Shown: in pieces, positions 14,114 through 21,537 of the stretch | Numbering within the stretch: the stretch's first letter is position 1 | How the letters are laid out: each line of letters starts with the position of its first letter | NCBI GenBank assembly: GCA_018303725.1 | Contig: JAGVXP010000017.1 | Location: forward strand, 1 to 43,126 | Direction of reading: 5' to 3' | From: Candidatus Woesearchaeota archaeon | GTDB taxonomy: Archaea > Nanobdellota > Nanobdellia > Woesearchaeales > JAGVXP01 | Length of the DNA: 43,126 nt | Made by a program: the position numbers and the translations under genes | The notes under the pieces: generated by a model | What the model was told of the DNA's origin: nothing | Databases searched by the model: none | What the model saw: only the letters and a program-made list of their open reading frames with translations

Positions 14114-15175
14114 TTAGTTTTCCTTTAAATACTTTCCTATCCTCTTCAGCCCTTCCCCTATATCCTTACTATCCAAAGCATAGCTGAGCCTTATCCTGCC
14201 AGGAGCCCCAAACCACTCACCTAAATAAGTTATCACTTTATATTTTTTAAACAATGTCCAGACGGCTTTTCTTGGGTTATCTATTTTTGGCAGGACATAA
14301 AAAGCTCCTTCCGGCTTCCATAGCTCAAGGCCCAATTTCTGCAAGCCATCATAAATAACATTTCTCCTCTCCTTCCATATCTTAACCTGCTTGTCCACAT
14401 AACTTCTTGGAACTTTCAAAGCTTCATAAGCCATCTCCTGGCTTAAAATATTTGTGTTCATTGAGCTGTATGTTTTGATTTCAATTGCCTTGTTGACAAT
14501 TTTTTTATCATTTGAGTATAAATAACCAACCCTATAGCCGCACATTGAATATGTTTTTGAGAATGAATTGATTGTAATAACATTGTCGCCATGCAATAAA
14601 TAATTCTCCCTTTCATAAATCAGGTCTTTGTAAACCTCGTCAGAAATTATTACCTTGTTCAAATCCCTGCATATCTTTTCTATCTGCTTTAAGGTTTTAA
14701 TGTCCTGGACTCTTCCGGTTGGGTTTGATGGCGAGTTAATCAAGGCTGCTTTGCAGTCCCTTACTTTTCTATCAAAATCATCAATATCTATTTTCCCTGC
14801 TATTGTTTCTGTAAGGACGGGCTTAAGGTGGTCAAATTTTATCAGAGGGATATAGGAATAATAATAAGGCGCATGGACTAATATGTTAGTGCCTTCTCCT
14901 TCAAGACTTTCAATAGCCCTGAATGTCAAGTCCAAGGCTTCAGAAGCGCCATTTGTTACAACAAAATTATCTTCATCAGAGCCCTGGTATTCCTTTGAAA
15001 GCGCTTTCCTTAGGTTAAGATTGCCCTGTATAAGGCCGTATTTGAAAGACCTGTAACCAGGCAATATTTTAAATATGCTTTCTGGTGGAGGCAAATCGGG
15101 CTGCCCAGAGCCAAAGCTTATAATGCCTTTTCCCCTCACCCCTATAAACATTGACGGGCTTTGTAGTTTATCCAT
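14114..15175 (-). CDS. PLP-dependent aminotransferase, class I/II (aspartate aminotransferase-like)
   Basis: A 353-residue fold-type I aminotransferase. Visible landmarks: SFGSGQPDLPPPE, the substrate/cofactor loop VVTNGASEALDL, INSPSNPTGRVQ, ISDEVYKDLIY (cofactor aspartate and tyrosine), the PLP lysine in SFSKTYSMCGYRVGY near residue 208, and the carboxylate-binding arginine in GRIRLSYA. It is somewhat shorter than the usual 380-400 residues, mainly at the N-terminus. The amino acid acted on cannot be read from the sequence. The gene lies upstream of the SPFH gene on the same strand. Confidence 0.88.
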   Translation of the reverse strand: MDKLQSPSMFIGVRGKGIISFGSGQPDLPPPESIFKILPGYRSFKYGLIQGNLNLRKALSKEYQGSDEDNFVVTNGASEALDLTFRAIESLEGEGTNILVHAPYYYSYIPLIKFDHLKPVLTETIAGKIDIDDFDRKVRDCKAALINSPSNPTGRVQDIKTLKQIEKICRDLNKVIISDEVYKDLIYERENYLLHGDNVITINSFSKTYSMCGYRVGYLYSNDKKIVNKAIEIKTYSSMNTNILSQEMAYEALKVPRSYVDKQVKIWKERRNVIYDGLQKLGLELWKPEGAFYVLPKIDNPRKAVWTLFKKYKVITYLGEWFGAPGRIRLSYALDSKDIGEGLKRIGKYLKEN

Positions 15176-15241
15176 TTTAATGCATCATTTCTTGCTTTGT
15201 TTAAATATTTTTCTTATTATTCTCAATTTTATTTTTTAGGT

Positions 15242-15365
15242 AATCGCCAAAATCCCTTCTGGATTTTGTCGGGGGGTCTGCCAGTCGGCCTGCTTATTGC
15301 TTTTCTGCATGATTTAGGCCGACCTGCCGACCTTGCCAAATTGCTTCGCAATTTGGCTGGTGATT
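15242..15365. repeat. Multi-hairpin cruciform repeat of a second type
   Basis: Four nested or successive inverted repeats in 124 bases: outer AATCGCCA with TGGTGATT (one wobble pair); AAAATCC with GGATTTT at 15249-15267; GTCGG and GTCGGCC with GGCCGAC and CCGAC across 15268-15331; and GCCAAATTGC with GCAATTTGGC near 15334-15357. The outer-stem-plus-arms design parallels the TGTC/GACA elements elsewhere in the window but the sequences differ. It occupies most of the 262-base gap between the aminotransferase start and rpl10e end; the G+C-rich core stands out from its surroundings. Confidence 0.75.
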
Positions 15366-15437
15366 TATTTTTTAGTTTTATTGGTTAAAAAAGATTATGA
15401 AAAATCAATGTAAACACAACTAAAACAATGAAGAATT

Positions 15438-15980
15438 CTATTCCGCCAATGCGGTTTTTTTATTCTCAATTATTTTTATGATGCAAGAACAAGGAATCTT
15501 TTTTAATGCCCTCTGCAATGATTTTTTGGCCAAATCCAGATTAACCTTGTCAACCCTGACTTCAAATATAGTCTGCCCCTTTTTAACCTGAGCAGCATTG
15601 GCTATAGGCTTCCCAAATGACTTCTGCATTCCTGTACTAAACCTGTCAGCGCCTGCCCCTGAAGCAAGGGGGTTTTCCCTCAAAATTTGGAAAGGATATA
15701 TCCTAAGTTTAATAAAAAAGGCGCCTAACCCTAGTGTAGGCTCCAGCAACCTATTGCAAGTCTGCCTTGCGCTTTCTAGTGCATTATCTCTTATCTGCAC
15801 GCCGGTCTTGGATGTCAAATACAAGGTATAATCAAATTCCTTTTTAGAATTGCCCACTTCAAACCTTACTATATTCTTATGGGGGTTGCCTTTAATATAG
15901 GACTTTTTCTTGAATTTTGATACTCTTGTGTAAGGCCTTTCCAGCCTTTTGTATGATGAAAATTTTCTTAGTTTAGCCAT
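15438..15980 (-). CDS. rpl10e: Ribosomal protein uL16 (archaeal L10e)
   Basis: A 180-residue large-subunit protein that contacts the A-site region near the peptidyl-transferase centre. It starts MAKLRKFSSYKRLERPYTR, with RFEVGN, the LLEPTLGLGAFFIKLRIYPF stretch, and the conserved LASGAGADRFSTGMQKSFGK block. The start at 15980 fits the family N-terminus. The open frame continues upstream for 42 codons, but that stretch is unrelated sequence derived partly from a palindromic repeat, so I exclude it. Confidence 0.93.
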   Translation of the reverse strand: MAKLRKFSSYKRLERPYTRVSKFKKKSYIKGNPHKNIVRFEVGNSKKEFDYTLYLTSKTGVQIRDNALESARQTCNRLLEPTLGLGAFFIKLRIYPFQILRENPLASGAGADRFSTGMQKSFGKPIANAAQVKKGQTIFEVRVDKVNLDLAKKSLQRALKKIPCSCIIKIIENKKTALAE

Positions 15981-16036
15981 ATCAGCTAGAATTTTATATC
16001 TATTTTTAAAGGTTTCTATTGGGCCTTTAATTGAGA

Positions 16037-16103
16037 TGCCAGAAACACTTAGCGATTTCTGACATATCAAAGAATAGCCAATCAGTGGCGGCTGTTCTTG
16101 AAA
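16037..16103 (-). repeat. Palindromic three-hairpin element, copy C (degenerate)
   Basis: Read on the minus strand: TTTC, arm 1 AAGAACAGCC...GGCTATTCTT, a variant centre TGATATGTC, arm 2 AGAAATCGCTAAGTGTTTCT, then GGCA. It lies 57 bases before the rpl10e ATG, between that gene and its likely promoter region, so it may be in the rpl10e leader. It is the only clear copy on the minus strand. Confidence 0.75.
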
Positions 16104-16177
16104 CAATCGAAAACTTTATAAAGTAGTTACCCCCTTAGATGATTTAACCAGTTTAAAGTAAAAAGAGGTGTAGAGTT

Positions 16178-16753
16178 ATGAGAATATTCAAAAAAGCTGA
16201 CCTTAGCCTTTCTATAAATGCTATTGTGGTCTTGATTCTTGCTATAACTATGCTTGGCCTAGGTCTTGCCTTTATGAACCAGATATTTGGCGGAGCAACT
16301 GAGAAGTTTGCCAAGATGGGCGGCCAAGTGGAAAAGCAGATGCGAGAGCAGCTTATGCAGTCTGGCAAGATTGTAGACTTAAACAGGTTTGATGTTAAAT
16401 TGAAAAGAGGGGAGAAGGATAAGATTTATATTGGCTTAAAAAATGACCAAGTAGGAGATATTGAATTTTTGTTATATGAACCTGGAGGTGGAGGAAGGTC
16501 ATCTTGCACAAAGATTGGAGACCCAAGTGTATTATGCGGGGAAGAAGGAGACGAGAATGTGGCAGTTTTGTATTTAACAGAAATCACCGTCCCTGAAGGT
16601 GAAACAGTGGTTTACCCCATAGTAATTAAGGCATCATCTTCTGCAGAAGAAGGCACTTATGTGTATGATCTTAATGTGGGTGTAGGACAAACTCAAAGCA
16701 GCACTTTTGAAATTGATAAGATATTAACTATAACTATTGATGTTACATTATAA
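16178..16753 (+). CDS. Pilin-like surface protein with class III-type N-terminus
   Basis: A 191-residue protein. The N-terminus is a short basic leader (MRIFKKA) followed by DLSLSINAIVVLILAITMLG, the hydrophobic stem of archaeal type IV pilin/archaellin-like proteins; peptidase cleavage would fall near residue 7-8. A beta-rich extracellular domain follows, with a cysteine pair near residues 109 and 119 that could form a disulfide. The start has a GAGGTG ribosome-binding site, and a CTTTATAAAG box lies near 16110. It leads a surface locus that ends with a similar protein at 18517, sharing the FGGA motif just after the helix. Confidence 0.75.
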   Translation: MRIFKKADLSLSINAIVVLILAITMLGLGLAFMNQIFGGATEKFAKMGGQVEKQMREQLMQSGKIVDLNRFDVKLKRGEKDKIYIGLKNDQVGDIEFLLYEPGGGGRSSCTKIGDPSVLCGEEGDENVAVLYLTEITVPEGETVVYPIVIKASSSAEEGTYVYDLNVGVGQTQSSTFEIDKILTITIDVTL

Positions 16754-16764
16754 GGTGATTTTAA

Positions 16765-16798
16765 TGTCCTTAGAAATTTCTTCAAAATTTCTGGGACA
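16765..16798. repeat. Minimal arm-2 hairpin related to the palindromic element family
   Basis: TGTCC-TT-AGAAATTT-cttc-AAAATTTCT-GGGACA: one hairpin that joins the outer TGTC/GACA stem directly to the AGAAA/TTTCT arm. Arm 1 and the central palindrome are missing. It sits between the pilin-like gene and the small membrane protein and could be a decayed element or a simple transcript hairpin. Confidence 0.55.
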
Positions 16799-16821
16799 TT
16801 GAAAACATGGGGGGATTTTCA

Positions 16822-17037
16822 ATGAAAAAACGATTAACAGAACAGCAAGAATTTGAGGTTATGAAACTGGTGTTGGATAAGTTCTTATGGCTGGGATTTG
16901 GCATTATGGCGTATGGGCTTTGGAAGATGGCAGTTGATAATCTGATTAGCATAGGCTTAGCTTGGATGACTGTCGGCATAATTGTGTTAGTGTTATTCAT
17001 GATAATAATAGTAAAAGAATACGAGATAATAAAATAG
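16822..17037 (+). CDS. Small two-span membrane protein
   Basis: A 71-residue protein beginning MKKRLTEQQEFEVMKLVLDK, then two membrane helices (about residues 23-41 and 47-67) and a short KEYEIIK tail. I chose the ATG at 16822 because a GGGGG ribosome-binding site lies seven bases upstream; the ATG at 16807 would place that site inside the gene. The function is unknown; its place within the surface-protein locus suggests a membrane partner. Confidence 0.7.
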   Translation: MKKRLTEQQEFEVMKLVLDKFLWLGFGIMAYGLWKMAVDNLISIGLAWMTVGIIVLVLFMIIIVKEYEIIK

Positions 17038-17108
17038 ATCTTGCTTTATTTTTAGTAAATTATTTATAGGAGTAGCCATAAGAATATATATTATCACAAT
17101 CAAGAGAG

Positions 17109-18524
17109 GTGTTTAAAATAAAAGTAAAATATTTGATAATGATTGCAGTTGCTATATTGGCTATATTCTTTATTAGCGGCTGTGGTGAATGCAAAAGCAA
17201 TTCAGATTGTGATACAAAGGCATGTTTTAATGTTGGATGCGAAAATAAAAAATGTGTAGAGACAGCTGTTCCTGACTGCTGCGGTAATTTAAGATGTGAA
17301 AGTAAGGAGAATGAATGCATCTGTCCTAAAGACTGCGGCGAATGCGAAGGCGCTGTTGGGAAGTATTTAACAAAATCCTGCAAGGATAATGAATGCGCTG
17401 TTGATATTGATGAAAGCCAGATAAAATCAGAGGTGACAAGCCATGCAAAAGAATTGAGGGGATTTGAGATAACAGTTAAGGTTATGTTTGACCAGCCGTT
17501 TGATTTGGACAGGTCTACTGTCAATTTTGAAGCTGAAATGGTCAATAAGGAAAGCACAACATTAGAGCCAAAGATAACCAAAGTGCAGCTAACGGCAATA
17601 ATCAACAAACAAACAGTAATCCTTGGTGAAAAAGACATTAACAAAATTTTCTGGAATATTGGAAGCAAAGTAGGGGATAATATAAATATTGACTATGATT
17701 TTGGCGCAGCTGAATTTGAAACACCAGTTACAGTTAAGGTGTTTTATGAATATACAGAGCATAGGGAAGGAAAAGAAGACAGTCCAATTAGAAATTCTTA
17801 TGAGCAAAAGATGAAGTCTAACCTTATTTTTGTGAATCCTGAGAGGGAATTGATTTGTGATCCTGCTGTTGACTGTAATGATAATAATGAATGTACAATA
17901 GACAGTTGTGTAGCAGGCAAATTGCTTTGCCAGCACACCAAGAAACAAAATTGCTGCGGTAATTATGAATGTGAAGCCGGTGAAAATAAAGGCTCCTGCC
18001 CTATAGACTGCGGCTCTTGCGAAGGCCAGGAAGGGAGTTATCTAGAGTACAAAGAAGAAGATGGCGAATGCTCATTAGTTATAAAGGAAGGGATTATACA
18101 AACCAAAACCCTCTCCAGCACAAAGGAAGTTGCTGATTTTACCCTTACCATCAAAACAAGCTTTGAACAGCCATTTAATATCAAAAGCGGGAATTTTGAT
18201 GTTAAGCTGCAATTGGACGATGTTGACGAGACCAAGGCGCAGTTGCCCGTGGCTATAACAAGAGTCCAGCTATTAGAAAGCGAGCTTTTAATAGGGGAGG
18301 TAGAACAAAACTTAAGGTTAACCGCTGTTGGCAAGAGCGTGAATCCTTCCATTAGCGCTGACTTCCCAATGGAGGGGCATGACAGCGAAAAGGACATAAC
18401 ATTGAGGGTGTATTACAGCTATGATAAGATAAAAACAGATGGAACAGCTGTAACAACCAGGAATTCCTTTGATGTAAAATTGGCTGATGAGGTAATATTT
18501 GTAAATCCTTCTCAAAATGAATAA
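17109..18524 (+). CDS. Secreted lipoprotein-like protein with duplicated cysteine-rich and beta domains
   Basis: A 471-residue exported protein. The N-terminus KVKYLIMIAVAILAIFFISG-C is a signal peptide with a lipobox-like cysteine. The body is a clear duplication: cysteine-rich module 1 (C25 to about residue 85, with CCGNLRCES and CPKDCGECEG) plus a beta domain ending LIFVNPERE, then cysteine module 2 (with CCGNYECEAGE and CPIDCGSCEG) plus a beta domain ending VIFVNPSQNE. The repeat period is about 220 residues. The coding start is unclear: GTG at 17109 overlaps the GAGAGGTG site, while ATA at 17118 is at the ideal distance. It overlaps the next gene by eight bases. It is likely an anchored surface protein working with the flanking pilin-like proteins. 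Confidence 0.75.
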   Translation: MFKIKVKYLIMIAVAILAIFFISGCGECKSNSDCDTKACFNVGCENKKCVETAVPDCCGNLRCESKENECICPKDCGECEGAVGKYLTKSCKDNECAVDIDESQIKSEVTSHAKELRGFEITVKVMFDQPFDLDRSTVNFEAEMVNKESTTLEPKITKVQLTAIINKQTVILGEKDINKIFWNIGSKVGDNINIDYDFGAAEFETPVTVKVFYEYTEHREGKEDSPIRNSYEQKMKSNLIFVNPERELICDPAVDCNDNNECTIDSCVAGKLLCQHTKKQNCCGNYECEAGENKGSCPIDCGSCEGQEGSYLEYKEEDGECSLVIKEGIIQTKTLSSTKEVADFTLTIKTSFEQPFNIKSGNFDVKLQLDDVDETKAQLPVAITRVQLLESELLIGEVEQNLRLTAVGKSVNPSISADFPMEGHDSEKDITLRVYYSYDKIKTDGTAVTTRNSFDVKLADEVIFVNPSQNE

Positions 18525-19041
18525 ATCTGCAATTGAGCTGTCAGTAAATTTTATTGTGATTGTGATAATATCATTGATAGTGTTTGGCATGGGGATTTAT
18601 TTGGTGAATATGTTTTTTGGCGGAGCGGAAAAGATTAAAAAAGATGTGGATGCTGAAACAAAAAACAAGATAACAGAGCTGTTGGATGATGGCTCAAGAA
18701 TAGCCATACCATTTGACAGGCTTGTAATCAAAAAAAGCTCAAGTGATGTGTTTGGCGTTGGGGTATTGAATATCCTTGATTCAGATGCAACTTTTGCAAT
18801 AACCTTGACACCAAGCATATATGTCAACAGCAGAGGAGAAAGATCCCCAGATTGGCCTACAGGATCAAATGTCTTATTACCCGCCATAACTCCGATTGAA
18901 ATCAAGGTAAATGAAAGAGAGGTGTTCAGGGTTCCCGTAAGGGTAGACAGAGGAACACCATCTGGAACGTATGTTATTAATGTTTTTATTGACCAGTATA
19001 GTTCTGAACTCTATAAATTGTATGTGATTGTACCAGCTTAG
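18517..19041 (+). CDS. Second pilin-like surface protein
   Basis: A 174-residue protein with the same plan as the one at 16178: MNKSAIELSVNFIVIVIISL, then MFFGGAEKIKKDV directly after the hydrophobic helix, then a beta-rich extracellular domain without cysteines. The ATG lies inside the end of the lipoprotein gene, so translation is probably coupled. The stop overlaps the convergent triosephosphate isomerase stop by four bases. The N-terminus is typical of archaeal class III signal peptides; whether it assembles into filaments is unknown. Confidence 0.73.
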   Translation: MNKSAIELSVNFIVIVIISLIVFGMGIYLVNMFFGGAEKIKKDVDAETKNKITELLDDGSRIAIPFDRLVIKKSSSDVFGVGVLNILDSDATFAITLTPSIYVNSRGERSPDWPTGSNVLLPAITPIEIKVNEREVFRVPVRVDRGTPSGTYVINVFIDQYSSELYKLYVIVPA

Positions 19042-19790
19042 AATTTGATTATGTCGCTAAATTGCCTGGCATCAAGGGAAGCGCCGCCAACCAAGGCGCC
19101 ATCAATGTTTTCTTTTGCCATTAATTCCTTGATAATGTCTGGCTTTACAGAACCCCCGTAAAGGATTCTTATAGAGCTGGCTGTCTCTTCATCAAACATT
19201 TCAGCTATTAATTTTCTTATGAATATATGCGCTTCTTCTGCTTCTTCTGGTGTGGCGTTTTTGCCGGTGCCAATAGCCCAAACTGGCTCGTAAGCAATAA
19301 CCAATCTTAAGAATTGCTCTTTTGTTAAGTCCATCAACCCATTTTTTAGCTGTTCTTCGATAACATTTTCTGTCTCTTCATCCTCCCTTTCTTCCTCTGA
19401 TTCGCCTATGCAAACTATTGGCGTTAATCCGTTTTCTAATGCTGCTTTTACTTTCTTGTTTACTGTCTCATTTGTTTCATCAAAGAATTGCCTTCTTTCA
19501 GAATGGCCTATAATAACATATTTTACGCCTATTTCTTTTAGCATCTCTGCGGATACAGCAGATGTGAAAGAACCTTTCTTTTCCCAATAGACATCTTGCG
19601 CACCTAAGGCTATGTTTGATGTTTTAATTTCAGCTCCTACAGCGCTTAAAGCAGTGAATGGCGGGCAAACAACTATTTCCCTATTATGGATATCCTCAAC
19701 AAATTCTCTTAATTCTTTAACGTAAGAAATAGCCTCCCCTATTGTTTTGTTCATCTTCCAGTTTCCTGCTATTAATGGTTTTCTTGTCAT
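19038..19790 (-). CDS. tpiA: Triosephosphate isomerase, bacterial-type
   Basis: A 250-residue TIM barrel with all catalytic residues: Lys12 in AGNWKMN, His96 in VIIGHSERR, and Glu168 in IAYEPVWAIGTG, plus the phosphate loop YGGSVKP and ALVGGASLD. It interconverts dihydroxyacetone phosphate and glyceraldehyde 3-phosphate. Most archaeal enzymes are about 225 residues and lack the extra helices present here; length and motifs match the bacterial/eukaryotic type, so horizontal acquisition is likely (inference). The ATG overlaps the stop of the DUF1461 gene by four bases (ATGA), implying coupled translation. Confidence 0.94.
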   Translation of the reverse strand: MTRKPLIAGNWKMNKTIGEAISYVKELREFVEDIHNREIVVCPPFTALSAVGAEIKTSNIALGAQDVYWEKKGSFTSAVSAEMLKEIGVKYVIIGHSERRQFFDETNETVNKKVKAALENGLTPIVCIGESEEEREDEETENVIEEQLKNGLMDLTKEQFLRLVIAYEPVWAIGTGKNATPEEAEEAHIFIRKLIAEMFDEETASSIRILYGGSVKPDIIKELMAKENIDGALVGGASLDARQFSDIIKF

Positions 19791-20716
19791 CTTCTTTGTG
19801 ATTTTGTAGTTTTGTTTATATATTTTTTTATTTTTACTGATATATAAGGGGATATACCCGCTATTATAATCATAAAAGCCATGATTAAGGTGTTAAATGC
19901 TATTTTATAGGTTATATCATAAAAAAATTCTGGGGGGTATAAAATGACTATATTTGAATCAAAGGTCCATGTACCGGCTTTAAAGAATATCTGATGGAAT
20001 TTTGCAAACAAATTGCCAAAATCTGCCTTTACTAAATACCAGAACATAAAAGAATGCACTAAAGTCAGGATTCCTCCTCCGACAAGTGAAACCGATAAAA
20101 ATCTTATTAGATTATTCTTTATTTTTTTAAATGAGTTTGTCAAGAACCACCCATCAAAAATCAAAAGATTTTTGAATGTGCTCAGAAATCGCTTTGCGAT
20201 TTCCGACACATCACAGATGGGTGGAATGTTGCTACCATTCACCGCATCAGGGTGGTTCTTGAGCATGCTCAGAAATTTTCCACGATGTGCTGGTACATTG
20301 GCTTTCCAGCCACTAGTCATAGACTGGATGGAAAATTTCTGACATTTTATTAGGCAGATTAAAACTATTACAAGTATAACCATATTTAGGATGATAAAAT
20401 AGAAAAAAAAGAGCGTAGATTGCACTAGTTTTTTTACATCTAGGAGATGCTCTTTTTCCTTTTGATTAAAGAAATCAGAGTCGATTAAATTGCCTGTTTT
20501 ATCATACCTTAGATAATGCAATAAACCAAAATTGATCCTGTTGATATCTTCATCTGGGAATTTGCCGTATACACCATATTTCTTGAATTCGCTTTTGTAA
20601 TAGCCTTCATTAAAAGCAATCAACCTGAAGTTTAACAGATAAAGAAAAAAAGGGATTTGAATTATTAACAGGATGATTATTGCCCAGCTGAATATCTTTA
20701 GCCTCTTTTTTTGCAT
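19787..20716 (-). CDS. DUF1461-family integral membrane protein carrying an in-frame repeat insertion
   Basis: A 309-residue membrane protein with about four membrane helices. The DUF1461/TIGR01906 signature is clear: FRLIAFNEGYYKSEFKKYGV, INFGLLHYL, FNQKEKEHLLDVK, and after the centre FHQIFFKAGTWTFDSNIVIL with YPPEFFYD. Function of the family is unknown. Residues about 126-194 have no membrane or family character: they are encoded by palindromic element copy D, exactly 207 bases, so 69 codons were added with no frame change. Without them the protein would be about 240 residues, near the family norm. It may tolerate the insertion in the loop between helices, or may be damaged. Confidence 0.83.
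   Translation of the reverse strand: MQKKRLKIFSWAIIILLIIQIPFFLYLLNFRLIAFNEGYYKSEFKKYGVYGKFPDEDINRINFGLLHYLRYDKTGNLIDSDFFNQKEKEHLLDVKKLVQSTLFFFYFIILNMVILVIVLICLIKCQKFSIQSMTSGWKANVPAHRGKFLSMLKNHPDAVNGSNIPPICDVSEIAKRFLSTFKNLLIFDGWFLTNSFKKIKNNLIRFLSVSLVGGGILTLVHSFMFWYLVKADFGNLFAKFHQIFFKAGTWTFDSNIVILYPPEFFYDITYKIAFNTLIMAFMIIIAGISPYISVKIKKYINKTTKSQRR
20138..20344 (+). repeat. Palindromic three-hairpin element, copy D, with a nested copy, inside a coding gene
   Basis: The outer element runs TGTC-AAGAACCACCC ... GGGTGGTTCTT-GAGCATGCTC-AGAAATTTTCC ... GGAAAATTTCT-GACA. Arm 1 contains a second, nearly complete element at 20152-20208: CATC, AAAAATC-aaaa-GATTTTT, GAATGTGCTC, AGAAATCGC-ttt-GCGATTTCC, GACA. 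The total is 207 bases, a multiple of three, and both strands stay open in the frame of the DUF1461 gene. T-rich flanks (GTT and TTTTA) resemble those of other copies. Confidence 0.9.
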
Positions 20717-20720
20717 TTTA

Positions 20721-21050
20721 TCAGATTAGTTCGTCGGGTCTGTACTGAATTTTTGTAGCAGGTTGCTGCAGTAGCGAAGAGTACCGCTCAATTATTTTTA
20801 TACAACACGGCGGGAGGTAAGCCGCACCATTTTTGGCTGCCGTCTTAATAATTTCCGGCAATCTTCCTAATGTTTCTAAATTTTTTAAGCAGTCGTCAAG
20901 TGTAGCAAAGCTTTCATTAACACCAAAAGGAAAAAATTTAACTCTGCCTGTGATCATTCCCTTTAACAGAGCAATGGCTTCATTTCTTGCTGATTCAAAT
21001 TGCTCTAGCTGATACCCTTTATTGCCTATAACAACCAGTAATGTGTTCAT
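20721..21050 (-). CDS. Unknown small protein
   Basis: A 109-residue protein, MNTLLVVIGNKGYQLEQFE..., with alternating strands and helices; one CC pair near residue 83. It has no recognised family. It lies four bases upstream of the DUF1461 start and two bases after the previous gene's stop, within a tight leftward operon. Confidence 0.65.
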   Translation of the reverse strand: MNTLLVVIGNKGYQLEQFESARNEAIALLKGMITGRVKFFPFGVNESFATLDDCLKNLETLGRLPEIIKTAAKNGAAYLPPCCIKIIERYSSLLQQPATKIQYRPDELI

Positions 21051-21051
21051 T

Positions 21052-21510
21052 TTAATCCATGCGTATAACTTCCTTCTCCTCCTTTATTGCCTTATTGATA
21101 GCATCTTCTATGCTTTTGGAATTTTTCTTCTTAACAGCCTCTTGCTTGCCTTTCATAACCTCATTATGGATTTCTTCTGCTGCTTTTCTTTTTATCTCTT
21201 CTTCCTCAAGGCTGTCTTTTTTATCATACTTTGGCCTTTGTTTTTCCTCTTCCTTTTCAATGCTTTTCATCAAGCCGTCTTTTTCTTCTTTTTTCTTGCC
21301 TTCCTCTTCCTCTAATTTCTGGTAGACATCCTTCTGGTCTTTTTTATCCTTCTCTTCCTTATATTGCTTAAACTTCTCATAGTCTTCCCCTATCTCGTCT
21401 TCGCCTAATTTGGTGTAGTCGGTAGAATGGCCGCTATGGCCATGGCTGTCATAACCAGAGCCGTGGTAATCTGATGTTCCCTTTGCGTGCTGTGTTGGCG
21501 TGTAGACCAT
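21052..21510 (-). CDS. Highly charged low-complexity protein
   Basis: A 152-residue protein. The first 35 residues are rich in Gly, His, Ser, Tyr (SDYHGSGYDSHGHSGHS) and could bind metal; the rest is an almost pure lysine/glutamate helix. No domain is recognised. It shares the tight spacing of its neighbours, and the stop is followed one base later by the next ATG. Confidence 0.6.
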   Translation of the reverse strand: MVYTPTQHAKGTSDYHGSGYDSHGHSGHSTDYTKLGEDEIGEDYEKFKQYKEEKDKKDQKDVYQKLEEEEGKKKEEKDGLMKSIEKEEEKQRPKYDKKDSLEEEEIKRKAAEEIHNEVMKGKQEAVKKKNSKSIEDAINKAIKEEKEVIRMD

Positions 21511-21537
21511 TTTGAGTTTTGGTGTTTCTGTTTGTTT

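Noticed and set aside
15197-15388. 63-codon plus-strand frame
   Set aside because: It lies on the cruciform repeat at 15242-15365 and has no start signal or recognisable motif.
15981-16106. 42-codon N-terminal extension of the L10e frame
   Set aside because: The extension is made largely of repeat element C and has no similarity to L10e; the family N-terminus begins at 15980.
20013-20342. Plus-strand open frame across element copy D
   Set aside because: It is a shadow of the DUF1461 gene; both strands are open because the insert is palindromic.
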